Shown: positions 25,728 to 34,787 of the stretch, one piece after another | Numbering within the stretch: the stretch's first letter is position 1 | Layout: every line of letters begins with the position of its first letter | Assembly: GCA_025358025.1 (NCBI GenBank) | Contig: JANYKW010000099.1 | Location: forward strand, 186,001 to 250,000 | Origin: Bacteroidia bacterium | GTDB lineage: Bacteria; Bacteroidota; Bacteroidia; Bacteroidales; Prolixibacteraceae | Reading direction: 5' to 3' | DNA length: 64,000 bases | Program-made: the position numbers and the translations under genes | The notes under the pieces: generated by a model | Told to the model about the DNA's origin: nothing | The model's database searches: none | The model's input: the letters and a program-made list of their open reading frames with translations, nothing else

Positions 25728-26335
25728 TGGTTGATTTTAAGTTGAAGAAAGTTCTCCAGAATTTTTGATCCGGCAGTCCCGCTCTTTTCAGGATGAAACT
25801 GTACGGCATAGAAATTATCTTTTTGCAATGCGGCACTGAAAGGAGCAGGATAACTGCACGAAGCCGCTGTGTCGGCTCCGGAAGTTGCGTAAAAAGAATG
25901 AACAAAGTAAAAATACTCTCCTTCCGGGACATTGTCAAAAAGGTTTGTTTTTAAACCTGTAATGGTATTCCAACCCATATGTGGAATCTTCATGGAAGGA
26001 AGCTGATCGTGCTGCAAAACAAATTTCTTTACTGTCTCTTCAAAGATTCCGAGGCAAGCAACATCACCCTCTTCAGAGTGGCGGCACATCAGTTGCAGAC
26101 CAAGGCATATACCGAGAACAGGTTGTTTTAACTCTGTGATAAGTTGGTCGAGACGGTGAGAACGCAGATAATCCATGGTGGTAGATGCTTCACCAACACC
26201 TGGAAATATTACCCTGTCGGCTGATCTGATCTCATCATGATCGGCAGTGACAGAAGCTTCTGCCCCCAACCTTCTCAGTGCATAGTCAACAGATTGGATG
26301 TTTCCGGCATTGTACTTGATTATGGCGACTTTCAT
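25724..26335 (-). CDS. hisH: Imidazole glycerol phosphate synthase, glutaminase subunit
   Basis: 203 residues, class I glutamine amidotransferase that supplies ammonia to HisF. The catalytic triad is visible: nucleophilic Cys in GICLGLQLM (about residue 80), with His and Glu in VQFHPEKSGTAG near the C-terminus. MKVAIIKYNAGNIQSVDYAL is a normal start. It overlaps hisA by 4 bases downstream. The 233 bases between it and purU are filled by the GAGATAAGACAT repeat family. Confidence 0.97.
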   Translation of the reverse strand: MKVAIIKYNAGNIQSVDYALRRLGAEASVTADHDEIRSADRVIFPGVGEASTTMDYLRSHRLDQLITELKQPVLGICLGLQLMCRHSEEGDVACLGIFEETVKKFVLQHDQLPSMKIPHMGWNTITGLKTNLFDNVPEGEYFYFVHSFYATSGADTAASCSYPAPFSAALQKDNFYAVQFHPEKSGTAGSKILENFLQLKINQ

Positions 26336-26483
26336 ACGTAAAAATTTTGTTTTTAATAAGCAGTGGAATCAGATTATTATTGTTTAACCACAGATTACAC
26401 AAATCGCACAGATTTATTCGTATCAGAAAGGATATAAGGCTTGGTCATTGAATACATATGGATTTTATTCTAATCTCCCCACA

Positions 26484-26571
26484 TTCATCTCTCCTGTCTT
26501 ATCTCTCATGTCCTATCTCTCCTGTCTTATCTTTCCTGTCTTATCTCTCATGTCTAATTTCTCATGTCTTA
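26484..26571. repeat. GAGATAAGACATGA-family repeat between purU and hisH
   Basis: Read on the plus strand, roughly eight imperfect units of TCTCTCCTGTCTTA/TCTCTCATGTC follow one another. The same family occurs as its complement at 15160-15200. It ends inside or next to the purU stop (26569). Confidence 0.88.
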
Positions 26572-27441
26572 ATTAAATATAATGGTTCTATTGTTAAATA
26601 CCAGGATTTTTCGTTGCAGGTGTTTGTAAACAGCTTCGCTCAGGACAATTTTTTCAAGGTCGCGGCCTTTACGGACCAAACTCTCAATACTGTCTACATG
26701 AGAAATACTCACCACATCCTGTGCAATAATAGGGCCTGCATCCAGATCAGCGGTAACATAATGGCTGGTTGCACCAATAATTTTAACGCCGCGTTCATGG
26801 GCAGCATGGTAAGGTTTTGCCCCGGCAAATGCAGGTAAAAAGGAGTGGTGAATGTTGATAATCTTGTCAGGAAAATTGGATACAAATTTGTCGCTCAGTA
26901 CCTGCATATATCTGCCAAGTACGATCAGACCGATATTTTTTTCCTTAAGCAGGTCAATCTCTTTGGCTTCCTGCACTTCTTTGTTTGAACTATTTTTTTC
27001 AAAACAGCGAAATTCAATGCCAAATCGTTCAGCGACAGGTCTCAAATCATGATGATTACTGATTATCAATGGGATATCTACCAGCCATTCTCCTGAAAGG
27101 TGTCGGGAAAGGATATCAAAAAGACAGTGTGACATCTTTGAAACGAAGATAGCCATCCGGGGTCTTTCATCCGAAAAATGCAGGGTAAAATGCATGGAGA
27201 ATTTTTTGGCAATCAGAGTTTCGAAGTAATCGGCAATTTTTTCCTTTGGTATCGCAAACTGATCAAGTTCCCACTCTACCCGCATGAAAAATATGGACTC
27301 TGCACGATCTACATTTTGGTCAAGGTAGATGATATTGCCATCGTTTTTGTTCAGAAATTGTGTTACAGAAGCCAGAATGCCCTGTTGATCGGGACAGTGG
27401 ATCAGAAGGATTGCAGTCTCTTTGATTGTTGTGCGCATCAT
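26569..27441 (-). CDS. purU: Formyltetrahydrofolate deformylase
   Basis: 290 residues. It hydrolyses 10-formyl-THF to formate and THF, balancing the one-carbon pool and giving formate for purine synthesis. The N-terminal ACT domain (TAILLIHCPDQQGILASVTQ) is followed by a formyltransferase-like domain. Hallmarks include MAIFVSKMSHCL, GRYMQVLSD, HHSFLPAFAGAKPYHAA with catalytic His, and the final Asp in ITADLDAGPIIAQ-type context (TADLDAGPIIAQD). It sits between hisB and hisH, which is unusual; both flanks are repeat arrays. Histidine synthesis releases AICAR, whose formylation uses 10-formyl-THF, so a link is conceivable but unproven. Confidence 0.95.
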   Translation of the reverse strand: MMRTTIKETAILLIHCPDQQGILASVTQFLNKNDGNIIYLDQNVDRAESIFFMRVEWELDQFAIPKEKIADYFETLIAKKFSMHFTLHFSDERPRMAIFVSKMSHCLFDILSRHLSGEWLVDIPLIISNHHDLRPVAERFGIEFRCFEKNSSNKEVQEAKEIDLLKEKNIGLIVLGRYMQVLSDKFVSNFPDKIINIHHSFLPAFAGAKPYHAAHERGVKIIGATSHYVTADLDAGPIIAQDVVSISHVDSIESLVRKGRDLEKIVLSEAVYKHLQRKILVFNNRTIIFN

Positions 27442-27560
27442 TTATTTAAAAATTTCGATTTTTAATTTCGGTTAAATCCTTGTCCACAATCGATTGTACA
27501 AATTAAAAAAATATGAGTACCAAAACTAGCTGTCAGTATCAAATTCAGTCCGCTTATTTT

Positions 27561-27648
27561 TCTCTCCGTCCATCCTTCTCTCCGTCTTTCCATCCTTCCG
27601 TCCCTCCGTCCTTCCGTCTCTCCGTCTTTCCGTCCCTCCGTCTTCTTT
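27561..27648. repeat. CCGTCTTT-type repeat between hisB and purU
   Basis: An 88-base pyrimidine-rich block of imperfect 7-8 base units (TCTCTCCGTC, CATCCTTC, TTCCGTCC, CTCCGTCT). It directly abuts and slightly overlaps the hisB stop codon region at 27648. Confidence 0.88.
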
Positions 27649-28772
27649 CAGAGTGTGCCTTTTGAACTTGGAAGGGAATCCTGGAAAGGATCTTTTCTAA
27701 CTGCCATCTTGATGGAACGAGCAAATGCCTTGAAAATTCCTTCTATTTTATGGTGCTCATTGGTCCCTTCTGCCCAGATATTCAGATTGCAGCGGGCTGC
27801 GTCTGAAAAAGATTTAAAGAAATGGTGAAAAAGTTCGGTAGGCATATCGCCAACATATTCGCGCTGAAATTCGGCTTCCCAAACCAGCCAGGGACGGCCA
27901 CCGAAATCGAGCGCAACCTGTGCGAGGCAATCATCCATCGGCAAACAGAAGCCATACCGTTCGATACCACGTTTGTTGCCCAAGGCTTTCAGAATTACCT
28001 CGCCGAGTGCAATGGCAGTATCTTCGACAGTATGGTGCTCGTCAACTTCCAGATCACCGATCACCTGAACAGTAAGATCACATCCTGAATGCGTGGATAT
28101 TTGCTGCAGCATATGATCGAAAAAGTGAAGTCCGGTTGATATTCTGCCAATTCCCTTTCCTGACAGGTTGATTTCTACAAAGATGTTGGTCTCTTTGGTC
28201 TCTCTTTTTACTGATGCTTTGCGCTCAATTTCAGACAAGAAAATAAATATCTCCTCCCAACTGTCTGTAACCATTGCGCAAGAGGATGACAGGTTGCTGT
28301 CAATCAGATCATCTGCACGCGTTTCCGGTGCAAAATAGATGGCTTTGGATCCCAGGTTTTTTGCCATCTGTACATCAGTGAGCCGGTCTCCGATCACGAA
28401 AGAGTTCGCCAGGTCGAAAGATCCATCAAGGTATTCATGAAGCAGGCCAATTTCCGGTTTGCGTGTTGGTGAGGGATCTTCCGGATAAGAGCAATCTATA
28501 AATATACGTTTGAAAGTAATTCCTTCGTTTTCAAAGGCTTTCAGCATCTTTCCCTGAACCAGGTGGAAGTTCTCTTCCGGATAGTCATTCGTGCCCATCC
28601 CGTCCTGGTTGGAGACCATCACCAATTCGTAATCAAAATGGCTGCAGATTGCGTGCAGATGGCGAAAAACCCCGGGTAAAAACTCTAGTTTTTCAAGACT
28701 GTCAACCTGAAAATGGTCAGGTGGTTCGACGATCAGTGTACCGTCCCGGTCGATAAAAAGTACTTTTTTCAT
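27648..28772 (-). CDS. hisB: Bifunctional histidinol-phosphatase / imidazoleglycerol-phosphate dehydratase
   Basis: 374 residues with two domains. The N-terminal HAD phosphatase (about residues 1-165) has the nucleophile motif DRDGTLI, with a zinc-type Cys/His loop only partly evident. The C-terminal dehydratase (about residues 185-374) has the metal-binding motifs [15 protein letters not shown] and [16 protein letters not shown], and [20 protein letters not shown]. It carries out the dehydratase and phosphatase steps of histidine synthesis, as in E. coli. It is downstream of hisC by 213 bases, mostly heptamer repeats. Confidence 0.97.
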   Translation of the reverse strand: MKKVLFIDRDGTLIVEPPDHFQVDSLEKLEFLPGVFRHLHAICSHFDYELVMVSNQDGMGTNDYPEENFHLVQGKMLKAFENEGITFKRIFIDCSYPEDPSPTRKPEIGLLHEYLDGSFDLANSFVIGDRLTDVQMAKNLGSKAIYFAPETRADDLIDSNLSSSCAMVTDSWEEIFIFLSEIERKASVKRETKETNIFVEINLSGKGIGRISTGLHFFDHMLQQISTHSGCDLTVQVIGDLEVDEHHTVEDTAIALGEVILKALGNKRGIERYGFCLPMDDCLAQVALDFGGRPWLVWEAEFQREYVGDMPTELFHHFFKSFSDAARCNLNIWAEGTNEHHKIEGIFKAFARSIKMAVRKDPFQDSLPSSKGTL

Positions 28773-28857
28773 TCAGTTATGAGTTATAAATCTGTATTAT
28801 TTGAAGGGTTTGAAATGTTTGAAGGGTTAAAGGAAATCATGATCGTAGCATTCTTTT

Positions 28858-28943
28858 CTTTATCCTTTATCCTTTTTACTTTATCCTTTTTACTTTATCC
28901 TTTATCCTTTATCCTTTATCCTTTATCCTTTATCCTTTATCCT
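28858..28943. repeat. TTTATCC heptamer array between hisC and hisB
   Basis: About eleven copies of TTTATCC, two of them separated by TTTTTAC variants. It is the longest copy of the heptamer array in the window, preceded at 28799-28830 by TTTGAAGGG/TTTGAAATG units. It is the same unit as at 15236, 51709 and, inverted, 20293 and 49689. Confidence 0.92.
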
Positions 28944-28985
28944 GTCTTTACACCCATTTCCCAATTACAATTTATATCTTTATTT

Positions 28986-30041
28986 CTACTTATTTCTATT
29001 TAATTCCCCTATTTCTTTTAGCGCCTCCAGCAATATCCTATTCTCAGCCTCTGTTCCAACAGTAATCCGAAGTGCTTCCCCGCAAAGGGCTACCCTCGAA
29101 CGGTCGCGTACTATGATCTGTTTGTTTACCAGTGAATTATAAATATATTTTGCATCAGTTGTCGTAACAAGTATGAAGTTGGCATCACTGGGATATATTT
29201 TTAATATCAGGGGCAATCGTGCCAATTCCTTTTTAAGGATTTCTTTTTGCTGAAGGATGGTCTTTACCCAAAGTTCTTTTTCTTCAGATGACTGTAGTAC
29301 CTCCAGTGCTTTTTCCTGGGTAAGCAGATTGATATTGTAAGGGTATTTAATTTTACTGAGAACCGATATGATCTCGGGAGAAGCGAAGGCCATTCCAAGG
29401 CGGATTGCTGCCAGTCCCCATGCCTTCGAGAGTGTTTGGAGGATCACAAGATTGGAATATTGCTCCAGATTTCCCAGCAAGGATTTATCCGGGCAGAAAT
29501 CAATGTATGCTTCATCCAAAATAACCAGACCATTGAAATTGTTAATAATCCGGATTATTTCATCTTGCTGAAGGGCGTTCCCGGTAGGATTGTTGGGTGA
29601 ACAGAGGAAAATTAATTTGGTGGCGGAATCAGTGGCAGAAAGAATCTTTTCTGCATTCAGGCTGAAATCCTCTTGCAGCAAAACTTCCCTGAATTCGATG
29701 TTGTTGATGCCGGCAGCGACTTGATACATCCCGTAGGTGGGTGCGATGGCGACCACATTATCCTCTCCGGGTTCACAAAAAGCACGAAAGAGCAGGTCGA
29801 TTGGTTCATCGCTGCCATTACCCAGAAAAATGCAATTGGGAGCCTGTTTTTTCAGGATGCCGAGTTGATTTTTCAATACCACTTGTCGGGGATCGGGGTA
29901 CCGGTTCAAGGGTGAGTTGAATGGATTTTCGTTGGCATCCAGAAAAACAGATGCTTCCCCTGTAAACTCATCCCGTGCACTGGAATAAGGTTGGAGAGAA
30001 AGGATGTTGTTACGGGTAATATTTTGTAGACTAAAATTCAT
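28986..30041 (-). CDS. hisC: Histidinol-phosphate aminotransferase
   Basis: 351 residues, a class I/II PLP aminotransferase that converts imidazole-acetol phosphate to histidinol phosphate. The PLP lysine lies in [30 protein letters not shown] and [14 protein letters not shown] are the cofactor-binding segments, and the C-terminal Arg is in [28 protein letters not shown] is the PLP phosphate region. It lies 128 bases downstream of hisD on the same strand; the gap holds TTGGAAAATGTGAAAATTG-type repeats. Confidence 0.97.
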   Translation of the reverse strand: MNFSLQNITRNNILSLQPYSSARDEFTGEASVFLDANENPFNSPLNRYPDPRQVVLKNQLGILKKQAPNCIFLGNGSDEPIDLLFRAFCEPGEDNVVAIAPTYGMYQVAAGINNIEFREVLLQEDFSLNAEKILSATDSATKLIFLCSPNNPTGNALQQDEIIRIINNFNGLVILDEAYIDFCPDKSLLGNLEQYSNLVILQTLSKAWGLAAIRLGMAFASPEIISVLSKIKYPYNINLLTQEKALEVLQSSEEKELWVKTILQQKEILKKELARLPLILKIYPSDANFILVTTTDAKYIYNSLVNKQIIVRDRSRVALCGEALRITVGTEAENRILLEALKEIGELNRNK

Positions 30042-30168
30042 GCTGTATCATTAATTCAATTGGAAAATGTGAAAATTGTAAAATTAAGAACGTCATGGCA
30101 TTGATTTACTAATTTCTATGGTTAAATATTTATTTAAATCTTTCATCTGCTATTCTCTAATTTCCAAA

Positions 30169-31455
30169 TTATTTTTTTATCCGGATTGTTACCGCGTTTT
30201 TATGTGCGTGAAGCATTTCAGCTTCGGCCAACTTTTCAATAACAGGCCCGAGTTTGCACAAACCTTCTTTGGTGATCTCCTGGTATGTGATTTTCTTGCA
30301 AAAGCTGTCCAGGTTCAGTCCGCTGACAGATCGTGCCCAACCATTGGTAGGAAGAGTATGGTTCGTGCCTGAGGCGTAATCACCGGCACTTTCAGGGGTA
30401 TAATGGCCTATAAAGACAGACCCTGCATTGGTTACCTGCCCGGCAAGAATAGCAGCATCCGACGTTTGAAGAATCAAGTGCTCGGGGGCATACCTGTTGA
30501 TAAAGGCCATCACCTCCTCCTTTGAACGTAGCAGAATCATTCTGCTGTGACGCAGCGAAGCGGCTGCTATCTCCTTTCGGGGAAGTTGATCCAGCTGGGT
30601 GGATAGCTCTGCTGAAACTTTCTCCAGCAGCGATTCTTCTGTCGTGACAAACATTACCTGACTGTCGGGTCCGTGTTCGGCTTGTGAAAGCAGATCGGAA
30701 GCAACAAATGCCGGATTTGCGGAAGAATCTGCCACAACAGCCAGTTCTGACGGTCCGGCAGGCATATCAATTGAACAGATATTTAATGATATATATTGCT
30801 TTGCCGCTGTGACCCATGAGTTCCCTGGGCCAAAAATTTTGTGGACCCTGGTCACTGATTCAGTTCCGAAGGCCATGGCTCCGATGGCCTGTATGCCACC
30901 GATTTTGAAGACTTTGGAGACATTGCAGAGTCGAGCTGCAAAAAGAATGGCAGGGTGAATCTTTCCTGACGGATCAGGAGGAGAACAAAGAACAACCTCT
31001 TTGCAGCCAGCGATCATTGCCGGCACTGCCAGCATCAGAACGGTTGAAAAAAGTGGTGCTGAACCTCCGGGAATATAAAGTCCTACTTTTTCTATCGGCA
31101 GACTTTTCTGCCAGCAACTTACGCCGGGAGAGGTCTCAATGACCATTGTATGCGTTAGCTGTGACTCGTGGAATGCGCGGATATTCGATGCTGCGGTACG
31201 GATGGCATGAGCCAATGATGGATCTATTTCATTTTTTGCCTGCAATAGTTCTGCTTCAGTAACCTGAAGATTTTGAAAAAAGGCTTTGTCAAATTTTGCT
31301 GTAAATTCCCTGACAGCAGCATCGCCATGGGTTCGGATACGCTGCATGACCTCCTCTACAACCGGAAGTTTATCTGAATAGTCGGATGTTGCCCTGGCAA
31401 TCAGCTGGTCCCAGGTATCTTTCGGAGGAAAGCGATAGATTTGCATGATTAGCAT
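30169..31455 (-). CDS. hisD: Histidinol dehydrogenase
   Basis: 428 residues from the ATG at 31453-31455, whose A is shared with the hisG stop (TAATG). An alternative ATG nine bases in (31446, MQIYRFPPKDTW) looks more like family N-termini. It oxidises L-histidinol to L-histidine with two NAD+, using zinc. Signature segments are PGGSAPLFSTVLMLAVPA, KIFGPGNSWVTAAKQY, DMPAGPSELAVVAD, LLSQAEHGPDSQVM (base and metal residues) and FIGHYTPESAGDYASGTNHTLPT. All known catalytic segments are present. Confidence 0.97.
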   Translation of the reverse strand: MLIMQIYRFPPKDTWDQLIARATSDYSDKLPVVEEVMQRIRTHGDAAVREFTAKFDKAFFQNLQVTEAELLQAKNEIDPSLAHAIRTAASNIRAFHESQLTHTMVIETSPGVSCWQKSLPIEKVGLYIPGGSAPLFSTVLMLAVPAMIAGCKEVVLCSPPDPSGKIHPAILFAARLCNVSKVFKIGGIQAIGAMAFGTESVTRVHKIFGPGNSWVTAAKQYISLNICSIDMPAGPSELAVVADSSANPAFVASDLLSQAEHGPDSQVMFVTTEESLLEKVSAELSTQLDQLPRKEIAAASLRHSRMILLRSKEEVMAFINRYAPEHLILQTSDAAILAGQVTNAGSVFIGHYTPESAGDYASGTNHTLPTNGWARSVSGLNLDSFCKKITYQEITKEGLCKLGPVIEKLAEAEMLHAHKNAVTIRIKK

Positions 31456-32315
31456 TAAAAAATGATCTTCTCAATGGGTAAAACGAGAATACCTTCTGCT
31501 CCGTTTCTTTTCAGGTTGCCTATTACTTCCCAAAATTCGGATTCAGAAATTACAGAGTGCAAGGAACTCCAGCCTGGTTTAGCCAGGGGCATCAAGGTTG
31601 GCGAGGTCATCCCCGGAAGGACTTTGATGATCTGTTCCATTTTTTCGTTGGGAGCATTCAGAAGGATGTATTTTTTCCCTTTCCCGTTTTCTACAGATTC
31701 AATACGAAATATCAGTTCGTCCAGGATGGCCTGTTTCCCTTTTGAAAGCGCCGGATTAGCTATCAGTACGGCCTCAGACTTCATGACTACCTCTGCCTCT
31801 TTAAGCCTGTTGCTTACCAGGGTACTTCCTGAACTGACAATATCGAAGATGGCATCAGATAGTCCAATACCCGGAGCTATTTCAACCGAACCAGCAATAA
31901 AGTGGATGTCAGCCTGGATATTTTTTGTCTCCAGGTAATCTTTAAGAATGGCAGGGTAGGAGGTAGCAATTTTTTTCCCTTCAAACCAGCCAATGCCAGG
32001 ATAATTGACGTCCTTCGGGATGGCAAGCGAGAGGCGGCATTTGCTGAATCCGAGGTGTTTAATCACCTCAACCAATTTCTTTTGTTCATCCATTTCGTTT
32101 TTTCCGACGATACCAACATCTGCAACCCCGTCAGCAACACACTGCGGAATATCATCATCGCGCAGATAAAGTACCTCAAGCGGGAAATTTTTGGCCGATG
32201 AGATTAATCTTCTTTTCCCTTCGATCAGTTTAATTCCCGATTCATCCAGCAGCAGCAGGGATTCTTCGTTCAACCTTCCTTTGGTTTGAATAGCAATACG
32301 CAGTGGTGTATTCAT
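31455..32315 (-). CDS. hisG: ATP phosphoribosyltransferase (long form)
   Basis: 286 residues, the long HisG class with a C-terminal regulatory ACT-like domain, so it needs no HisZ. It joins ATP and PRPP in the first, histidine-inhibited step. NTPLRIAIQTKGRLNEESL begins the catalytic domain. DVGIVGKNEMDE and DAIFDIVSSGSTLVSNRL (PRPP-binding) follow. The C-terminal domain (about residues 210-286, KKYILLNAPNEKMEQIIKV) should bind histidine. It is the first structural gene of the his operon and is preceded by a His-codon leader peptide and a hairpin ending 16 bases before its ATG. Confidence 0.97.
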   Translation of the reverse strand: MNTPLRIAIQTKGRLNEESLLLLDESGIKLIEGKRRLISSAKNFPLEVLYLRDDDIPQCVADGVADVGIVGKNEMDEQKKLVEVIKHLGFSKCRLSLAIPKDVNYPGIGWFEGKKIATSYPAILKDYLETKNIQADIHFIAGSVEIAPGIGLSDAIFDIVSSGSTLVSNRLKEAEVVMKSEAVLIANPALSKGKQAILDELIFRIESVENGKGKKYILLNAPNEKMEQIIKVLPGMTSPTLMPLAKPGWSSLHSVISESEFWEVIGNLKRNGAEGILVLPIEKIIF

Positions 32316-32331
32316 ATTTTTTTAAATGAGA

Positions 32332-32416
32332 GCAGGCTTACCTTTTTAATGGTAAGCCTGCCAATGAACTGTTCTATATTTTTAGAATGATCAACTCCAG
32401 CTTACCTTATGGCAAG
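32332..32416 (-). promoter_or_regulatory. His-operon attenuator: four mutually exclusive RNA segments
   Basis: On the minus-strand RNA, segment A (CUUGCC, 32416-32411, inside the leader peptide) can pair with segment B (GGUAAGC, 32406-32400) across an AUAA loop. B can instead pair with segment C (GCUUACC within 32361-32351, 7-8 bp). C pairs perfectly over 11 bp with segment D (GGUAAGCCUGC, 32342-32332), the terminator-like hairpin. A:B plus C:D versus B:C is the classic attenuator arrangement. The U-run after D is weak (UCUCAUUU), so the C:D hairpin may instead block ribosome entry at hisG, 16 bases downstream. Confidence 0.75.
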
Positions 32417-32454
32417 AAATGGTGGTGTCCGAAATGAAAATTGATCATTGTCAT
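32407..32454 (-). CDS. Histidine-operon leader peptide (15 residues, four His)
   Basis: A tiny frame on the minus strand reads MTMINFHFGHHHFLP then TAA, with His at positions 7, 10, 11 and 12. A second in-frame ATG at codon 3 could also serve as start. A ribosome stalled on the HHH run for lack of charged tRNA-His would cover segment A and leave segment B free to pair with C. One that reaches the stop codon would cover B and let the C:D hairpin form. It lies 91 bases upstream of hisG and 66 bases after the NO reductase stop. No exact -33/-7 promoter is seen directly upstream (best -7: TAATATTG). Confidence 0.75.
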   Translation of the reverse strand: MTMINFHFGHHHFLP

Positions 32455-32520
32455 TTTATAATGTTTTTGCAATATTAAGCAAAAAATTGATAGTATAGAG
32501 GCTTAAATGTGAAATTTTGT

Positions 32521-34758
32521 TCACTTTTTCAGTGACCATCCGCCTTTGAGTCCAAATATGAACCAGGCCAGGCTGAGTGTTCCCAAGCCGAACAGGGAAT
32601 CGCCGATCATCCTGAGCCACTTGAAGGTGATGATATAGGGCTGCTGCATAAATTCTGCAGAACGGGCAAACCAAAGACCTTCTTTTACGCTGGCCAGTGT
32701 TTGGGCAAGTCCGACAGGCAATACACTTATAAGTACCATCGCAACCAGTCCTATGTTGATGCTCCAGAAGGCAAATTTCAACCATTTTTCATTCCAGACT
32801 GCATCTTTGTTCATGTCTCTGAGGACGAAAAGCATCAATCCTATTCCCAGCATTCCGTATACGCCAAACAGGGCGGTATGACCGTGAACGGCAGTTGTAT
32901 TGAGACCCTGCATATAATACAGCGCAATTGGAGGATTGATTAGGAATCCAAAAATTCCAGCACCTACCAGGTTCCAGAATGCTACAGCAATAAAACTGTT
33001 GATAGCCCAGCGGTATTTTTTGATCCACTCATTGCTGTTGTTTAGCTTGAGGTTGTCATAGGCCTCAAAGCCCATAAGTACCAGTGGCACAACTTCTAAC
33101 GCGCTGAATGTAGCACCAAGAGCCATGACAGCCGTTGGGGTGCCTGTAAAATACAGGTGATGGAAGGTGCCCAGTATACCTCCGGCCAAAAAGACAACCG
33201 TTGAGAAAAGTACAGCGGTAGTTGCCGTGGCTGCTTTGATTATTTGCATGCGGACAAAGAGAAATGCCGTTACGACAGCAGCAAATACTTCGAAAAATCC
33301 TTCTACCCAAAGGTGCACGACCCACCAGCGCCAGTATTCGGCAACTGCCAGGTTCGTATGTTGACCCCACATAAGTCCGGCGCCGTAGAATGAAGCAATG
33401 GCAATAGAGGATATTAAGAACAAAATCAGCAGGTTACGGCTCTCTGACTTCACCTTCAAGGCCGGCCAAATTGCTCTTCCCATCAAAAACAACCAGATGA
33501 AAAGTCCCAGGAACAAGAAGATTTGCCAGAAACGTCCGAGGTCTACATATTCATATCCCTGGTGACCAAACCAAAAATTCGTAATGTAACCAAGTTTTTG
33601 CATGACACCCATCCATTGACCAGCCAATGAACCCACGACGATAACCAAAAGAGCCAAAAACAGGAAGTTAACGCCCAGTTTTTGATATTTTGGTTCGACA
33701 CCAGAGATAGCAGGTGCATAATAGAGCCCGGTTGCCAACCAGGATGTGGCAATCCAGAAAATGGCTATTTGTATGTGCCAGGTTCGTGAAACGGAATAGG
33801 GCAGCCACTCTGCCAGTGGTATTCCAAAAAATGCCTGTCCTTCAACGGTATAATGTGCTGTGATGATACCTGCAATAACCTGAACCAAAAACAGGGCAGA
33901 TACGATCCAGAAATATTTAACGGTAGCTTTTTGGGAAGGAGTTTGCATGTAGTCGGCCAATGGAAATTTTACCGGAATTTCAGTAGCAGCCTCTTCTCTT
34001 CTGCGGGCATAATAAAATACCATCATTCCAATTCCGGCAAGCAGCATGATCACGCTGAATCCTGTCCACAACAGCAATGCTCCTGTCGGATGGTTACCAA
34101 CCAATTCTTCAGACGGCCAGTTGTTTGTATAAGAAATTTCCTGACCAACACGTTGCGTTACGCAGGCCCAGGCAGTCCAGAAAAAGAAAGCATTCAAGGG
34201 TTTCAATCTTTCCTGAGATTTGATGGCGTTGTCGGGAATGGCATAAGCCTCCCTCAGTTTGCGCATGGCAGGATCGTTTGTAAACAATCCGGAATAGAAA
34301 TTGCCGTTCGAAGCGATCGCCTCAGCCCTGTCCTTTGAAATGGTAATCGTTTTTGTTTGAGGGTCGAACGTATTTTTGCGAAGTTCCCGTTGCAGGGTAA
34401 TTTTTAATGCAGCCTTGTTTTCATCGGTTTGCTGGTCGTAAGATTTTCCGGTTGTTTTTAGTGCAAGATTGTTCAGGATAAAAATGGCCTCTTTGTGAAG
34501 CCAGTCAGCACTCCAGTCTGGCGCCTGGTATGCACCGTGTCCCCAAATCGTACCCATTTCATGTCCGCCCATGGATTGCCAAACATTCTGGCCATCCTGG
34601 ATATCCTGTCCGGTAAAAATTACGGTGCCGTCAGTTGTTACTACTTTTTCGGGAATTGGCGGAGCTTCCCGATATATTTCAATGCCGTAATAGATCAAAA
34701 CCGCAAAGGAGATGGTCATGACGGCGATAAAACCCAGCCATAGTTTTTTAGGTGTCAT
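32521..34758 (-). CDS. norZ: Quinol-dependent nitric oxide reductase (qNOR)
   Basis: 745 residues, a single-chain member of the haem-copper oxidase superfamily that reduces NO to N2O with quinol. The N-terminal part (residues 1-225) is the cytochrome-c-like extension without a CxxCH haem motif, which identifies qNOR rather than cNOR. GQNVWQSMGGHEMGTIWGHG is typical of it. About 13-14 membrane helices follow. Haem and FeB ligands lie in SRTWHIQIAIFWIATSWLA, RWWVVHLWVEGFFEVF (the His-Glu pair diagnostic of NOR), HHLYFTG and HGHTALFGVYG. It is 29 bases downstream of a hemerythrin gene in one unit. In an anaerobe it probably detoxifies NO. Confidence 0.95.
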   Translation of the reverse strand: MTPKKLWLGFIAVMTISFAVLIYYGIEIYREAPPIPEKVVTTDGTVIFTGQDIQDGQNVWQSMGGHEMGTIWGHGAYQAPDWSADWLHKEAIFILNNLALKTTGKSYDQQTDENKAALKITLQRELRKNTFDPQTKTITISKDRAEAIASNGNFYSGLFTNDPAMRKLREAYAIPDNAIKSQERLKPLNAFFFWTAWACVTQRVGQEISYTNNWPSEELVGNHPTGALLLWTGFSVIMLLAGIGMMVFYYARRREEAATEIPVKFPLADYMQTPSQKATVKYFWIVSALFLVQVIAGIITAHYTVEGQAFFGIPLAEWLPYSVSRTWHIQIAIFWIATSWLATGLYYAPAISGVEPKYQKLGVNFLFLALLVIVVGSLAGQWMGVMQKLGYITNFWFGHQGYEYVDLGRFWQIFLFLGLFIWLFLMGRAIWPALKVKSESRNLLILFLISSIAIASFYGAGLMWGQHTNLAVAEYWRWWVVHLWVEGFFEVFAAVVTAFLFVRMQIIKAATATTAVLFSTVVFLAGGILGTFHHLYFTGTPTAVMALGATFSALEVVPLVLMGFEAYDNLKLNNSNEWIKKYRWAINSFIAVAFWNLVGAGIFGFLINPPIALYYMQGLNTTAVHGHTALFGVYGMLGIGLMLFVLRDMNKDAVWNEKWLKFAFWSINIGLVAMVLISVLPVGLAQTLASVKEGLWFARSAEFMQQPYIITFKWLRMIGDSLFGLGTLSLAWFIFGLKGGWSLKK

Positions 34759-34787
34759 AATTTTTTTTTAAAATTAAAAGTTGAGGG

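Noticed and set aside
26458-26838. Open frame beginning with a Ser/Leu/Pro-rich repeat
   Set aside because: It is a translation of the CCTGTCTTATCTCT repeat followed by purU antisense.
28713-29003. Open frame with a repeated SLSFILYP pattern
   Set aside because: The hydrophobic repeat is only the translation of the TTTATCC heptamer array, antisense to hisB and hisC.
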